A stretch of DNA of 64,000 nt from Flavobacteriaceae bacterium (GCA_027081505.1 JALWKK010000102.1:1-64000); one strand, 5' to 3'. Positions 46,588 to 56,313 are shown, numbered from the stretch's first letter. Notes: generated from the letters alone by a model not told the origin. Made by a program: numbers and translations.

Positions 46588-46921
46588 GAACACCTGCAAA
46601 ATTCAGGGTTAAGAATTCAGAGTTAATCATTAATCATAAATCGAGAAAATCGTCAGTGGGCAGTTTTCAGTCGTGTTTCGTGAGTAGTGAGTCGTGTTTC
46701 GTGAGTCGAAAAATAGTTAGCAGTATTCAGTAGGCAGTCTTCAGTTGGCAGTAGGCAGTTTCAATCCTCAATTCCAAACCCCTAATCCTCATCAACTCAC
46801 CACCTAATTCCTCAATCCCACTTTATTCGGTATAAATACTTCTTTGTAACTCAATGTGCAATTAGTATCTTTGTAGTAAATTCTATATTTTCAATTGAAG
46901 AATTAAAATACTATATACAAT
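46588..46921. repeat. 334-nt intergenic region with short tandem and shuffled repeats, upstream of ffh
   Basis: The left part has reiterated CAGTAGGCAGT/TTCAGT words and a duplicated 16-mer GTCGTGTTTCGTGAGT (46670-46685 and 46691-46706). Such word-shuffled repeats are common between genes in Flavobacteriia. The right part holds the ffh promoter. No gene is seen. Confidence 0.75.
46844..46873 (+). promoter_or_regulatory. promoter of ffh
   Basis: TTG at 46844-46846, 19-nt spacer, TATCTTTG at 46866-46873. The ffh ATG is 48 nt downstream. Confidence 0.75.
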
Positions 46922-48250
46922 ATGTTCGATAATTTAAGTGATAAATTAGACAAAGCACTTCATGTACTAAAAGGACACGGAAGCATTACCGAAGTAAATG
47001 TAGCCGAAACACTAAAAGAAGTGAGAAGAGCGCTATTAGACGCCGATGTTAACTTCAAAATTGCAAAAGATTTTACCAACAAAGTAAAAGAAAAAGCGCT
47101 GGGACAAAACGTACTTACTACACTACATCCCGGGCAGTTAATGGTAAAATTGGTAAAAGACGAGCTAACCCAATTAATGGGTGGAGAGACGGCTGGAATT
47201 AACCTTAGCGGAAATCCAACGGTTATTCTTATGGCAGGTTTGCAAGGAAGTGGTAAAACTACTTTTTCAGGAAAATTGGCTAACTTTCTAAAAACCAAAA
47301 AATCTAAAAAACCATTACTGGTAGCTTGTGATGTGTACAGACCCGCAGCGATAAATCAATTGCACGTAGTTGGCGACCAAATTGGTGTAACGGTTTTTAG
47401 TGAAGAAGGTAATAAAAATCCGGTTGAGATTGCAACAAAAGCCATAGAATATGCAAAGCAAAACGGTTTTAACGCTGTCATTATAGATACCGCCGGACGA
47501 TTGGCTGTAGATGAAGAAATGATGACCGAAATTGCCAACATTCACCAAGCTGTAAAACCGCACGAAACCTTATTTGTAGTAGATGCAATGACGGGTCAAG
47601 ATGCTGTAAATACGGCAAAAGCATTTAACGATAAACTTAACTTTGAAGGAGTTGTTCTTACAAAATTAGATGGAGATACGCGAGGAGGAGCTGCCTTATC
47701 TATAAGAACGGTTGTAAGTAAACCCATTAAGTTTGTTGGTACTGGCGAAAAAATGGACGCAATAGATGTATTTCATCCTTCCCGTATGGCAGAACGAATT
47801 TTGGGTATGGGCGATGTGGTTTCATTAGTAGAAAGAGCGCAAGAACAATTTGATGAAGAAGAAGCACGAAAACTTCAAAAGAAAATAGCCAAAAATCAAT
47901 TCGGGTTTGATGATTTCTTAAAACAAATCCAACAAGTTAAAAAAATGGGAAACATGAAAGACCTTATTGGTATGATTCCCGGTGCAGGAAAAGCACTAAA
48001 AGGTGTAGATATAGATGACGATGCTTTTAAAGGAATAGAAGCAATTATTCATTCTATGACTCCCGAAGAGCGCACAAAACCCGCCATTATTAATGCCAGC
48101 CGAAAAAAACGAATTAGTAAGGGAAGCGGAACTTCCGTGCAAGAAGTAAACCAACTGCTAAAACAGTTTAACCAAATGAGTAAAATGATGAAAATGATGC
48201 AAGGAGGTGGCGGAAAAAAAATGATGCAGATGTTGGGAAAAATGAGATAG
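46922..48250 (+). CDS. ffh: signal recognition particle protein Ffh
   Basis: Ffh is the SRP54 GTPase that targets nascent membrane proteins. The 442-residue protein has the N domain, a G domain with GLQGSGKTTFSGKLA, DTAGRL, and TKLDGDTRGGAAL. The Met-rich M domain ends MSKMMKMMQGGGGKKMMQMLG. It heads a cluster with folD and the phosphoesterase. Confidence 0.97.
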   Translation: MFDNLSDKLDKALHVLKGHGSITEVNVAETLKEVRRALLDADVNFKIAKDFTNKVKEKALGQNVLTTLHPGQLMVKLVKDELTQLMGGETAGINLSGNPTVILMAGLQGSGKTTFSGKLANFLKTKKSKKPLLVACDVYRPAAINQLHVVGDQIGVTVFSEEGNKNPVEIATKAIEYAKQNGFNAVIIDTAGRLAVDEEMMTEIANIHQAVKPHETLFVVDAMTGQDAVNTAKAFNDKLNFEGVVLTKLDGDTRGGAALSIRTVVSKPIKFVGTGEKMDAIDVFHPSRMAERILGMGDVVSLVERAQEQFDEEEARKLQKKIAKNQFGFDDFLKQIQQVKKMGNMKDLIGMIPGAGKALKGVDIDDDAFKGIEAIIHSMTPEERTKPAIINASRKKRISKGSGTSVQEVNQLLKQFNQMSKMMKMMQGGGGKKMMQMLGKMR

Positions 48251-48309
48251 TTTTATATTGAATTTTTTTACCAAAATTAAAACAAACCCACCAACTAAGA
48301 CCAAAATAA

Positions 48310-49194
48310 ATGATACTACTCGACGGAAAAAAAATAAGCAACCAGATAAAAGACGAAATAAGCCAAGAAGTTACTGTTTTAAAACAACAAGGCAAGCGTA
48401 CACCGCATTTGGCTGCTGTTTTAGTGGGAAATGACGGCGCCAGTCTTACCTATGTAGGCAGCAAAGTAAAAGCTTGCGAAAGAGTAGGATTTACATCTTC
48501 ATTAATACATCTTCCGAAAAACACAACCGAAGAAAATTTGCTTTTAAAAATAGACGAATTAAATAACGATGACACGCTTGATGGCTTTATAGTACAACTA
48601 CCTTTGCCCAAACATATTGACGAGCAAAAAGTATTGCTAGCCGTAAACCCCAAAAAAGATGTAGATGGTTTTCATCCCGAAAATTTTGGACGAATGGCTC
48701 TCGATATGGAAAGCTACATTCCCGCAACTCCTTTTGGAATTATGGAAATGTTAAAACGCTATAAGGTAGAAACCTCCGGAAAACACACCGTAGTAATTGG
48801 ACGTAGCCATATAGTAGGAAGACCAATGAGCATCTTGATGAGCCAAAAAGGAATAGACAGTACCGTAACGCTTACCCACAGCCGAACTAAAAATTTAGCA
48901 GACATTACCAGACAAGCCGATATTATTATTATTGCGCTGGGTAAACCCGAATTTTTAACCGGTGATATGGTAAAAAAAGGAGTAACTGTGATAGATGTAG
49001 GAATTACAAGAGTACCGGATGACACTAAAGCAAAAGGATACACCATAAAAGGAGATGTAGATTTTGACAGCGTAAGCAGAAAAGCAGATTTTCTTACACC
49101 GGTTCCCGGTGGAGTAGGACCTATGACAATTGCGATGTTATTAAAAAACACACTTATAGCCAGACAACGACAACTAAAAGAAAATAGAGAATAA
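48310..49194 (+). CDS. folD: methylenetetrahydrofolate dehydrogenase/cyclohydrolase
   Basis: FolD interconverts 5,10-methylene-, methenyl- and 10-formyl-tetrahydrofolate. The 294-residue protein has LVGNDGASLTYVGSKVKACE with the catalytic Tyr and Lys, GFIVQLPLPKHID, VIGRSHIVGRPMS (NADP-binding), and the C-terminal PVPGGVGPMTIAMLL. Confidence 0.97.
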   Translation: MILLDGKKISNQIKDEISQEVTVLKQQGKRTPHLAAVLVGNDGASLTYVGSKVKACERVGFTSSLIHLPKNTTEENLLLKIDELNNDDTLDGFIVQLPLPKHIDEQKVLLAVNPKKDVDGFHPENFGRMALDMESYIPATPFGIMEMLKRYKVETSGKHTVVIGRSHIVGRPMSILMSQKGIDSTVTLTHSRTKNLADITRQADIIIIALGKPEFLTGDMVKKGVTVIDVGITRVPDDTKAKGYTIKGDVDFDSVSRKADFLTPVPGGVGPMTIAMLLKNTLIARQRQLKENRE

Positions 49195-49217
49195 ATTCAC
49201 AAACCACTAACAATTTA

Positions 49218-50240
49218 ATGACCACACAACAAATAAAGCAAATAAAAACCCTTCTTTCTCAACCCAAAAATATTGTTGTTGTCGGACATAAAAATCCGGA
49301 TGGTGATGCCGTAGGTTCTTGTTTGGGATTGTGTAATTTTCTCAATCAAATAGGGCATCATGCAACAGTAGTTATGCCTAACGATTTCCCCGAATTTTTA
49401 AAATGGATACCCGAAGCAGATACCATTGTAAACTTTGAAAAAAAAACTTCAAAGGTCAGACAATTAATCAACCATGCCGATATTATTTTCACCCTCGATT
49501 TTAATGCGCTCAGTCGTACGGGAGATTTAGAACCTTTATTAGAAAAATCGGAAGCAGATTTTATAATGATAGATCACCACCAAAAACCCGATAATTATGC
49601 CATTATTACGTACAGCGATATAACAATGTGTTCTACTTCACAAATGGTATTTCAAACCATTGAAGCATTAGACGGAACCAAAAAGATAAATAAAAATATA
49701 GCTACGCAATTATACACCGGAATTATGACCGACACCGGCTCATTTCGGTATGCTTCAACTACGGCAAAAACACATCAAATTATTGCCAAATTAATTGAAG
49801 CGGGAGCTAATAACGCAGAAATACATCAAAATGTCTATGACACAAATACACCGGATAGAATTAAACTGTTGGGAACGGCTTTAAATAATTTGGTGATTCT
49901 GTCCGATTATAAAACAGCTTATATTACGCTAACTCAAAAAGAATTGGATGAGCATAATTTTAAAAAAGGAGATACAGAGGGATTTGTAAATTTTGCGCTT
50001 TCAATAAAAGGAATAATTTTTGCCGCAATTTTTATTGAAAATAAACAAGAAGGAATTGTTAAAATTTCATTTAGAAGTAAAGGAGATTTTTCGGTTAATG
50101 AATTTGCCCGAAACCATTTTAACGGAGGCGGTCATACCAACGCAGCCGGAGGAAGAAGTGATACAACCTTACAAAAAACCATCTCAAATTTTATTGCTAT
50201 CTTGCCGAACTATAAAGATGACCTGCTTAAAAATGTTTAA
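49218..50240 (+). CDS. nrnA: DHH/DHHA1 phosphoesterase, NrnA-like
   Basis: A 340-residue DHH-family enzyme. NrnA proteins degrade short oligoribonucleotides and dephosphorylate pAp. Motifs are GHKNPDGDAVGS, TLDFN, the DHH motif in IMIDHHQKPD, TGSFRYAST, and the DHHA1 loop FNGGGHTNAAGG. The gldI ATG overlaps its stop by 8 nt. The symbol is by family similarity. Confidence 0.88.
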   Translation: MTTQQIKQIKTLLSQPKNIVVVGHKNPDGDAVGSCLGLCNFLNQIGHHATVVMPNDFPEFLKWIPEADTIVNFEKKTSKVRQLINHADIIFTLDFNALSRTGDLEPLLEKSEADFIMIDHHQKPDNYAIITYSDITMCSTSQMVFQTIEALDGTKKINKNIATQLYTGIMTDTGSFRYASTTAKTHQIIAKLIEAGANNAEIHQNVYDTNTPDRIKLLGTALNNLVILSDYKTAYITLTQKELDEHNFKKGDTEGFVNFALSIKGIIFAAIFIENKQEGIVKISFRSKGDFSVNEFARNHFNGGGHTNAAGGRSDTTLQKTISNFIAILPNYKDDLLKNV

Positions 50241-50793
50241 ATTAATTGTATTTAGTATCGGTATTTTATCTTTGGTTTCCTGCAAAACACCGGAGCCCAG
50301 ACGACCGGTAACCCATTCGTCCGGTTCCTTTATTAACAAAAGTGCCGAACGCAACAAAGAAATATACAACCAAGAAGAAATGTTGTTTAAGCAACTAATG
50401 AAAAACGATTCGTTACAAACATATTTTGCTTCTCAAAATGGATTTTGGTATTATTACAACAAAAAAGATTCTTTAAACAACAAAAAACCTAAAGTAGGAG
50501 ACACCATAGTTTTTACTTATGATGTTAAACACCTTAACGGAAAAGTTATACTTTCTGAAGAAGAAGTAGGAGAACAACATTATATTGTAGACAAAACAAA
50601 CCAAGAATTAATTTCGGGTATTAGAGATGGTATCAAACTAATGAAAGAGGGAGAGGTTGTTACCTTTTTATTTCCATCCTATAAAGCATACGGATATTAC
50701 GGAATAGAAAATAAATTAGGAACAAATATACCCGTACAAAGCACGGTAACTTTAAAATCAATATCTAAAACTCAAGAAAACAAACAATTATGA
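50233..50793 (+). CDS. gldI: GldI, gliding-motility FKBP-type lipoprotein
   Basis: The track ORF begins at 50020 inside nrnA, but the true start is ATG 50233 (MFKLIVFSIGILSLVSC), which gives a lipoprotein of 186 residues. The FKBP-type fold shows VGDTIVFTYDVKHLNGKVI, LISGIRDGIKLMKEGEVVTFLFPSYKAYGYYG and the ending STVTLKSI. GldI is needed for gliding and probably folds components of the gliding/type IX secretion apparatus. The stop overlaps the next ATG (ATGA). Confidence 0.9.
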   Translation: MFKLIVFSIGILSLVSCKTPEPRRPVTHSSGSFINKSAERNKEIYNQEEMLFKQLMKNDSLQTYFASQNGFWYYYNKKDSLNNKKPKVGDTIVFTYDVKHLNGKVILSEEEVGEQHYIVDKTNQELISGIRDGIKLMKEGEVVTFLFPSYKAYGYYGIENKLGTNIPVQSTVTLKSISKTQENKQL

Positions 50794-51896
50794 AAAAAAT
50801 AGCATTTTTTGCACTTACACTACTTTTATTTATCGGATGTAAAAGTCGGCAGTATCCGGATTTAAAAGATGGCATTTATGCCGAAGTAAAAACAAACAAA
50901 GGAACCTTTGTTTTAAAACTTTATGAGAAAGCTACACCATTAACAGTAGCCAATTTTGTAGAGCTTGCCGAAGGAACAAATCCAATGATAGACTCTACCT
51001 ATAAAGGAAAAAAGTTTTACAACGGACTTACTTTTCACAGAGTAATTAAAGATTTTATGATTCAGGGAGGCGACCCCAAAGGAGATGGAAGCGGAAATCC
51101 GGGATATAAATTTCCCGACGAAATTGTAGATTCGTTAAAATTTGACAGAAAAGGTCTTCTTGCGATGGCAAATGCGGGTCCTGCAACAAACGGAAGCCAG
51201 TTTTTTGTAACATTAAAAGAAACGCCCTGGTTAAACGGTAAGCATACTATTTTCGGAGAAGTTGTTAAAGGTCAAGAAATAGTTGATTCTATAGGAAGTG
51301 TAAAAACGGCAAATCCCGGAAATAAACCTGTTTCTCCAATAGTAATGGATGAAGTGAACATAATAAATGTTGGTAAAGTAACCGTGCCTTCCTTTAAAGA
51401 TGAATTGGCGAAAGCCGAAGAAATTCAAAAACAAAAAGAAGCTAAAAAATTAAAAATGCTTGAAGATGTTGCACAATCTTTTGAAGCCATCAAAGGAGAT
51501 GCTGAAGAATTAGCATCCGGATTAAAAATGAAATTTATTAAAACCGGAACCGGTAATAAACCTACAATGGGTTCAAAAGTATTGGTTAATTATGCAGGTT
51601 ACCTTACTAATGGTAAGTTGTTTGATTCTAATATTCCGGAAGTAGCCAAAAAATATGATGTTTTTGACCAGCGTAGGCAATCTGCCGGTGGATATGCTCC
51701 GGTTCCAATGGATTATAGCAAGGACGCACAATTAATTCCCGGATTTAAAGAAGCTCTTTTACGTATGAAAATCGGCGATAAAGCCGTGGTATTTATGCCT
51801 TCACATCTTGCATATGGCGAAAGAGGAGCCGGAGGTGTAATACCTCCCAATGCCGATTTAATTTTTGAACTTGAGATTGTAGGAGAACAAAAATAA
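50790..51896 (+). CDS. cyclophilin-FKBP fusion lipoprotein (dual-family immunophilin)
   Basis: A 368-residue lipoprotein (LLLFIGC lipobox) with two PPIase folds. The N-terminal cyclophilin (about 25-200) has FHRVIKDFMIQGGDPKGDG and ATNGSQFFVTL. The C-terminal FKBP (about 240-365) has VLVNYAGYLTNGKLFDSN, IPGFKEALLRMKIGDKAVVF and PPNADLIFELE. The order cyclophilin then FKBP is the CFBP type known from Flavobacterium. It is translationally coupled to gldI. Confidence 0.93.
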   Translation: MKKIAFFALTLLLFIGCKSRQYPDLKDGIYAEVKTNKGTFVLKLYEKATPLTVANFVELAEGTNPMIDSTYKGKKFYNGLTFHRVIKDFMIQGGDPKGDGSGNPGYKFPDEIVDSLKFDRKGLLAMANAGPATNGSQFFVTLKETPWLNGKHTIFGEVVKGQEIVDSIGSVKTANPGNKPVSPIVMDEVNIINVGKVTVPSFKDELAKAEEIQKQKEAKKLKMLEDVAQSFEAIKGDAEELASGLKMKFIKTGTGNKPTMGSKVLVNYAGYLTNGKLFDSNIPEVAKKYDVFDQRRQSAGGYAPVPMDYSKDAQLIPGFKEALLRMKIGDKAVVFMPSHLAYGERGAGGVIPPNADLIFELEIVGEQK

Positions 51897-51937
51897 ATCC
51901 GTCGATAATACATTTCAAATTATTATTTCAAAATAAC

Positions 51938-51987
51938 AGACCTATTAGGTTTTCCGCCTTAGACGGAAAACCTAATAGGTCTTTTTG
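51938..51987 (+). terminator. long perfect hairpin terminator after the gldI operon
   Basis: AGACCTATTAGGTTTTCCG pairs perfectly over 19 bp with CGGAAAACCTAATAGGTCT around a 7-nt loop, followed by T residues. The inner word CCTATTAGG is itself near-palindromic. The length exceeds what termination needs. Confidence 0.9.
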
Positions 51988-52101
51988 ATTATTTGAGTTT
52001 CACAGAAACAAAAACATTTTAATTTTTGTGTAAGATACTAGCTACGTTCTATAAAAAAAAAATCTTGGTACGCTTTATAATATTGATTTTTGATTTTAGT
52101 G

Positions 52102-54585
52102 TTATAAATTAAGCATTCTTAAAAATTTTAATCCAAAAACAAAATGCCCTTGAGTTTTGCCGTTAAAATTAGAAATTACATAATCCAAGCGTAAGAATCT
52201 AAATTTTCCAAAACCAAGATTATCAAGTCCTATAGAAAACTCGGAGTAGGGTTTGTTATTTTTTGTGCTTAATAAGTGAGCTCCTATAACCAAATTATAG
52301 TTTAATTGATTAATACCAGGTATTTTTCCTAAAACCCAGCCCTTAAAATTATGTTCGAGATGTGCTTCAAAATAAGATTTATTAGTGCTAAACAAATAAT
52401 AGGGCATTAAATTAAATACATTACTGTAATTTGAAGATGTTCCAACGCGGGTTTGATTTCCGTTAAAGTGTTGGTAATCGATAAACGAAATATCTTTGCC
52501 ATTTATAAAAGTTCCGGCATGCAAGTTGTACCGAAGCCTTCCTTTGTTACCTAATGCTATGCTTTGAGAAACTATTGAAGATACTTTGGTAAAATTGTAT
52601 TTTGAATTTGATGCACCAAAACCGTTTTCAACAGAAAAAGAAAGGTTTGGATAGTCGGAATTTCCAGTATAATATTTTCCGTCCGGATAACTCATATACT
52701 TTTGCTTAAACCGAATAAAAACAGAACTATTTGATTTGTAGATTGAATGTTTTTCAAAAACGGCTGTAGTAAAATCGGTAGGAGCAAGAGGATTGTTGGA
52801 CGTGTATGATACATCTTCTTGTGGTAATGTAACATAGTTTGTTGTGTTAAAAAGCGGTCTTCGGTCTTGGTAACTTAGCTTTGTAGCAAACGTAATACCA
52901 TTGCTAATTTCTTGGCTGTATGAAGCCTGTAGGTAATTTAATTCGTATAGTTTTATATAATTTCTTTCAAAATACAAAGTAGCAATGCTATTAACTAATG
53001 GCGAAATAGGTTGCGAGGCGTTAAACTGCTGCACTTTACTTCCTCCCGATAGCGATAAGGTAAGTCTGTTAATGCTGTTAAACTTTTTGGCAATACTTCC
53101 GGTGGCACGTACCCTGTCGTCTGATAATCCATAAGTTATATTTCCCGATATGCGCAACCATTTGTTATAATATTGGTCGTACCATTTAAAGTACGAAATC
53201 CCGGTTTTCGAGTTCCACCCTTGAACAGTGTTAAATTGTGTTTTTAATAAAGGCGCATCGTAGGAAATGTTCCATTTTTTGAAGGTGTTGGTGTAGGTGT
53301 AACCCATTAACGGATCTAACAAGCTAAACCTGTTTTTTTTTGCATCAACAGAATCTAAATATTTTTGAGATTTTCGAAGGGTTTGTATGCTATCTTTTTT
53401 TACGTAGTCTTTTTTCTCTTCCAAAGTTAACGGAATGGGTCTGTATTGTTTCCAATACAAGCTATCTTTTTTATTGGCTTCGGGTAAAAAAGAAAGTACT
53501 TCATTTGTAAATTCATTCTCTTTAAAGTTGGGATTAAAGTTGTAATTACTATATACAGCTACAAATCTACCTGCGCCTTTAAATCCAAAAAAATCAAATC
53601 CGAAATCAATGGTTTGTGAGATTTTTACCCACCGCTCAAGGATTTTGTTATAGCTGAAATTTTGTTTAAAAACCAGTTGTGTAACCATAGGGACTTGTAT
53701 AGCACTGCCGGTTGTGGTAAGCTCAACACCGTATAATTGCCATAAATCTTCTACAATATAAATTATACCGCTCCAAGTTCTATCGTTAGGGCGTTTGGGT
53801 GTTACTTTTATTTTATTAATTAATTGGTTGTCTTCATAAAAAACACCTTCCAATTTGTAGTTATAATAGCTTAAAGCATTTGATGCAATGGGAGAGATTA
53901 TTGATGCGTTAATATCTATGGTATTATTATAAAAAGTAAAGTCGGCATCTTGTGCGGTGTTAAAGCTAAATCCATTGTCATTTCCACTCACTTTACTTGC
54001 AATGATGGTTTCTTTTAGTTCATGAGGTCTTTTAAAGGCAATTTTAGAAACGGTTTCGGATAAGTAAATAATGCCGGTTCGTGTAGAATCTAAAGCGCCA
54101 TCAAAATCACCTACTTCTTGTCCCATTATTTTTTTTGGCATATCTTTCACTTTCCATAAACCTTTTGAGTAAAAATCGGAAGTAAAAGATTTAATTTTGT
54201 TTAAGTTTTCTTTTCTCTTTTCTATTGCGTTTCGTATAATCGGGTAGGCTGGGTCTTCAGATGTCTTGATAACAACTTCATCTAACTGTGTTGAAGTTTC
54301 ATTTAACACAACATTTAACTCTAAAGGAAATTTGTCCGGGTTAATGGTGATTTTTTTTGTTTCGTAGCCAAGATACTGAAACACCAATTGGTAATCTTTT
54401 TTCTGATAGACATCCAATTTGTAAACCCCGTTTTCGTTGGAAGTAGTACCGGTATAAGTACCTTCTATATACACATTTACAAAAGGCAAAGATGCGCCTT
54501 CGGAGTCTGTTATTGTTCCTTGAATTTGTGCTACTGCTGAAACTGATAAGGTGATAAACCCAATGAGAAATATTATTTTTTTCAT
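52102..54585 (-). CDS. DUF5686 / carboxypeptidase-regulatory-like outer-membrane protein
   Basis: An 827-residue exported protein (MKKIIFLIGFITLSVSAVAQ). I use ATG 54585; the track start at 54591 is a GTG. A CarboxypepD_reg-like domain (about 20-100, IQGTITDSEGASLPFVNVYI) is followed by the long DUF5686 region, rich in beta-strands and ending FGLKFLRMLNL, consistent with an outer-membrane barrel. Function is unknown. Repeat copy B lies upstream. It seems monocistronic. Confidence 0.88.
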   Translation of the reverse strand: MKKIIFLIGFITLSVSAVAQIQGTITDSEGASLPFVNVYIEGTYTGTTSNENGVYKLDVYQKKDYQLVFQYLGYETKKITINPDKFPLELNVVLNETSTQLDEVVIKTSEDPAYPIIRNAIEKRKENLNKIKSFTSDFYSKGLWKVKDMPKKIMGQEVGDFDGALDSTRTGIIYLSETVSKIAFKRPHELKETIIASKVSGNDNGFSFNTAQDADFTFYNNTIDINASIISPIASNALSYYNYKLEGVFYEDNQLINKIKVTPKRPNDRTWSGIIYIVEDLWQLYGVELTTTGSAIQVPMVTQLVFKQNFSYNKILERWVKISQTIDFGFDFFGFKGAGRFVAVYSNYNFNPNFKENEFTNEVLSFLPEANKKDSLYWKQYRPIPLTLEEKKDYVKKDSIQTLRKSQKYLDSVDAKKNRFSLLDPLMGYTYTNTFKKWNISYDAPLLKTQFNTVQGWNSKTGISYFKWYDQYYNKWLRISGNITYGLSDDRVRATGSIAKKFNSINRLTLSLSGGSKVQQFNASQPISPLVNSIATLYFERNYIKLYELNYLQASYSQEISNGITFATKLSYQDRRPLFNTTNYVTLPQEDVSYTSNNPLAPTDFTTAVFEKHSIYKSNSSVFIRFKQKYMSYPDGKYYTGNSDYPNLSFSVENGFGASNSKYNFTKVSSIVSQSIALGNKGRLRYNLHAGTFINGKDISFIDYQHFNGNQTRVGTSSNYSNVFNLMPYYLFSTNKSYFEAHLEHNFKGWVLGKIPGINQLNYNLVIGAHLLSTKNNKPYSEFSIGLDNLGFGKFRFLRLDYVISNFNGKTQGHFVFGLKFLRMLNL

Positions 54586-54947
54586 AAACACTTTTTAATA
54601 GAGAGACGATTATTTTAGTTAAAAGGTTGCCTGCCTTATCAAACGTTGTCGCAAGATATTTTTTTTAATTTAATAATAAAGTTAAAAAGATATTAATAAA
54701 AAGATAAATTTCGGTTATAAAGTAGCTTTTCTTTATTTGAAAAAGAAGCAATAGAATTACTACTTGGCTTTGCACTACAAAAGTTGCTTAGCTAATTTTT
54801 TGAAGGTTTAACCGTAAACAACAACACGATGTTATAGCTATTCTTAATATAAAATAGTCCAAACTATTTTATGTTAATGCCGTTACAGAATGAAAATAGT
54901 TCGATGAGAAAACTTGAAATTGAGCTATATTGAATTCCTATTCGGTA
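54586..54947. other. 362-nt region upstream of the DUF5686 gene containing repeat copy B
   Basis: The DUF5686 promoter should lie at the left end. The right part is copy B of the dispersed repeat, which runs up to the stop codon of the LuxR-type gene. I see no gene. Confidence 0.6.
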
Positions 54948-54952
54948 TTAGT
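54831..54952 (-). repeat. dispersed ~120-bp structured repeat, copy B
   Basis: It aligns with 18483-18604. The first hairpin ATAAAATAGT/ACTATTTTAT is perfect here. In the second, ATAGTTCGAT/ATTGAGCTAT, the two changes relative to copy A both leave G-U pairs, so the fold is kept. The repeat supplies the last bases, including the TAA stop, of the LuxR-type gene. Confidence 0.85.
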
Positions 54953-56165
54953 TGTAGATATAATCGGGTTGAGATGCAACCAGCGAATGATCTTCTTGTA
55001 CTCTTTCGTTTATTTCTAACTTTTCGTAAAGCGTTTGGGTGTATTCTTTTACTTCTGTGTCTGACAGTTTTAATTTTCGGGATATTTTTTTGTTGGATTT
55101 CCCTTCCGAAATATACTGCAATAATTTTACTTCCAAACCGGTTAAATCATAATGCATAATAAGATTTTCCAAATAAACATCTTCTACTAATCTTTCTACA
55201 TTGCTTCGCATAAGCGTGTCTTGTTGTTTTAAGAATATTTTCATTTCAGTTTTTTTAATTTCTATTTCTTCTGTTAGTGAGTTCATTCTAAATAGTATGG
55301 CATAAGTAAGTATAAGGATTTCAAAAACGGTTGCTACTTCGATATGCAGCAGTGTTGTACCTAAAAAATTAATATTAAAAGGCTGCAATACAAAATAGTC
55401 TATCATAAACAGTAGGGGAATAGCGGTGGCAATTACATAAAATTTGACGTAATTTTTTTTACTAAAAAGAGTAATACCGACAACAAAATAAAGCCCTATA
55501 GCAGAAATTGTAAGAGCATTTGCAATTTTAAAAAGAATAACGTTTTTAGTTAAAATCCCACTTAAAATTAACAAAATAGAAATGCCAACTGCTATATAAG
55601 AAGGAGTTTTTATGGAAGGTGAAAATTTGTTTAGAGATAGGAAAAAATATGCAAACACGAGCCACAAGCACCCGAGAAACAATATCGATACAGTTTGAAA
55701 AAAAAGATTTCCTGAAGCTACACCGGAAGTAATATTAAATAGCCAAAATACACTCGCAGTTGAAGAAACCAAACCGGAAAAATATAAAAAAAGTTTTTCA
55801 TTAAATAAAAAATAACCGGCTAAGTTTAACAAAATCATGGTTATTATAAATCCGAATAATATTCCTTTTCCAAAATTAAAATCTTCTACATATTTGTAAG
55901 AATTTTCTCTAACTAAAACAAGGTTTTCATTTTCGGTTGCTGTTGCATTATTAAGTGAATTTTCATTTCTATTGGTTACTATACTATTATAAGTTACAGT
56001 GTTTGTAAGACTGTTATTGTTGATTTTGTTTAATGCAAAATTAGTATTAATTAGCTGGTATCCAATAGAATAATCTAATATTTTGGCGTGAATTGTTGTT
56101 GGGCTTACAATGTAAAAAAACAACAAACCAATGCAAATAAGCAGGTAGTTAGCTTGTATTTTCAT
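54948..56165 (-). CDS. membrane-anchored LuxR-type transcription regulator
   Basis: A 405-residue protein with an unusual layout. There is an N-terminal hydrophobic signal/anchor (about 5-28), a short extracytoplasmic part of about 75 residues, and seven or so membrane helices (about 95-280), recalling the 7TM-DISM sensor family. A coiled coil (about 285-325, EEIEIKKTEMKIFLKQQ) leads to a C-terminal LuxR-type helix-turn-helix (LTGLEVKLLQYISEGKSNKK ISRKLKLSDTEVKEYTQTLYEKLEI, split here). It would sense a signal at the membrane and bind DNA directly. Targets are unknown. Confidence 0.85.
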   Translation of the reverse strand: MKIQANYLLICIGLLFFYIVSPTTIHAKILDYSIGYQLINTNFALNKINNNSLTNTVTYNSIVTNRNENSLNNATATENENLVLVRENSYKYVEDFNFGKGILFGFIITMILLNLAGYFLFNEKLFLYFSGLVSSTASVFWLFNITSGVASGNLFFQTVSILFLGCLWLVFAYFFLSLNKFSPSIKTPSYIAVGISILLILSGILTKNVILFKIANALTISAIGLYFVVGITLFSKKNYVKFYVIATAIPLLFMIDYFVLQPFNINFLGTTLLHIEVATVFEILILTYAILFRMNSLTEEIEIKKTEMKIFLKQQDTLMRSNVERLVEDVYLENLIMHYDLTGLEVKLLQYISEGKSNKKISRKLKLSDTEVKEYTQTLYEKLEINERVQEDHSLVASQPDYIYN

Positions 56166-56313
56166 AGTATAGGTTTTTCAAATTTGGGTATCACAATATA
56201 CTAAAAAAATACATTTCACCTAATAAATATGCTTTTAATCGATAAAATATTAATTTTTTACAAAATTTCTTTTTAGAAAATCGATTGAAAAAAATACTGT
56301 CACTAACGTTATT

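Noticed and set aside
46670-46706. Possible CRISPR-like repeat
   Set aside because: Only two copies of a 16-mer with a 5-bp gap and no spacers or cas genes; it is intergenic slippage.
48759-49151. 130-codon antisense ORF in folD
   Set aside because: It is a shadow frame without motif or conserved context.
50020-50232. Long N-terminal extension of gldI inside nrnA
   Set aside because: It overlaps the nrnA coding frame, and the lipoprotein signal begins at 50233.
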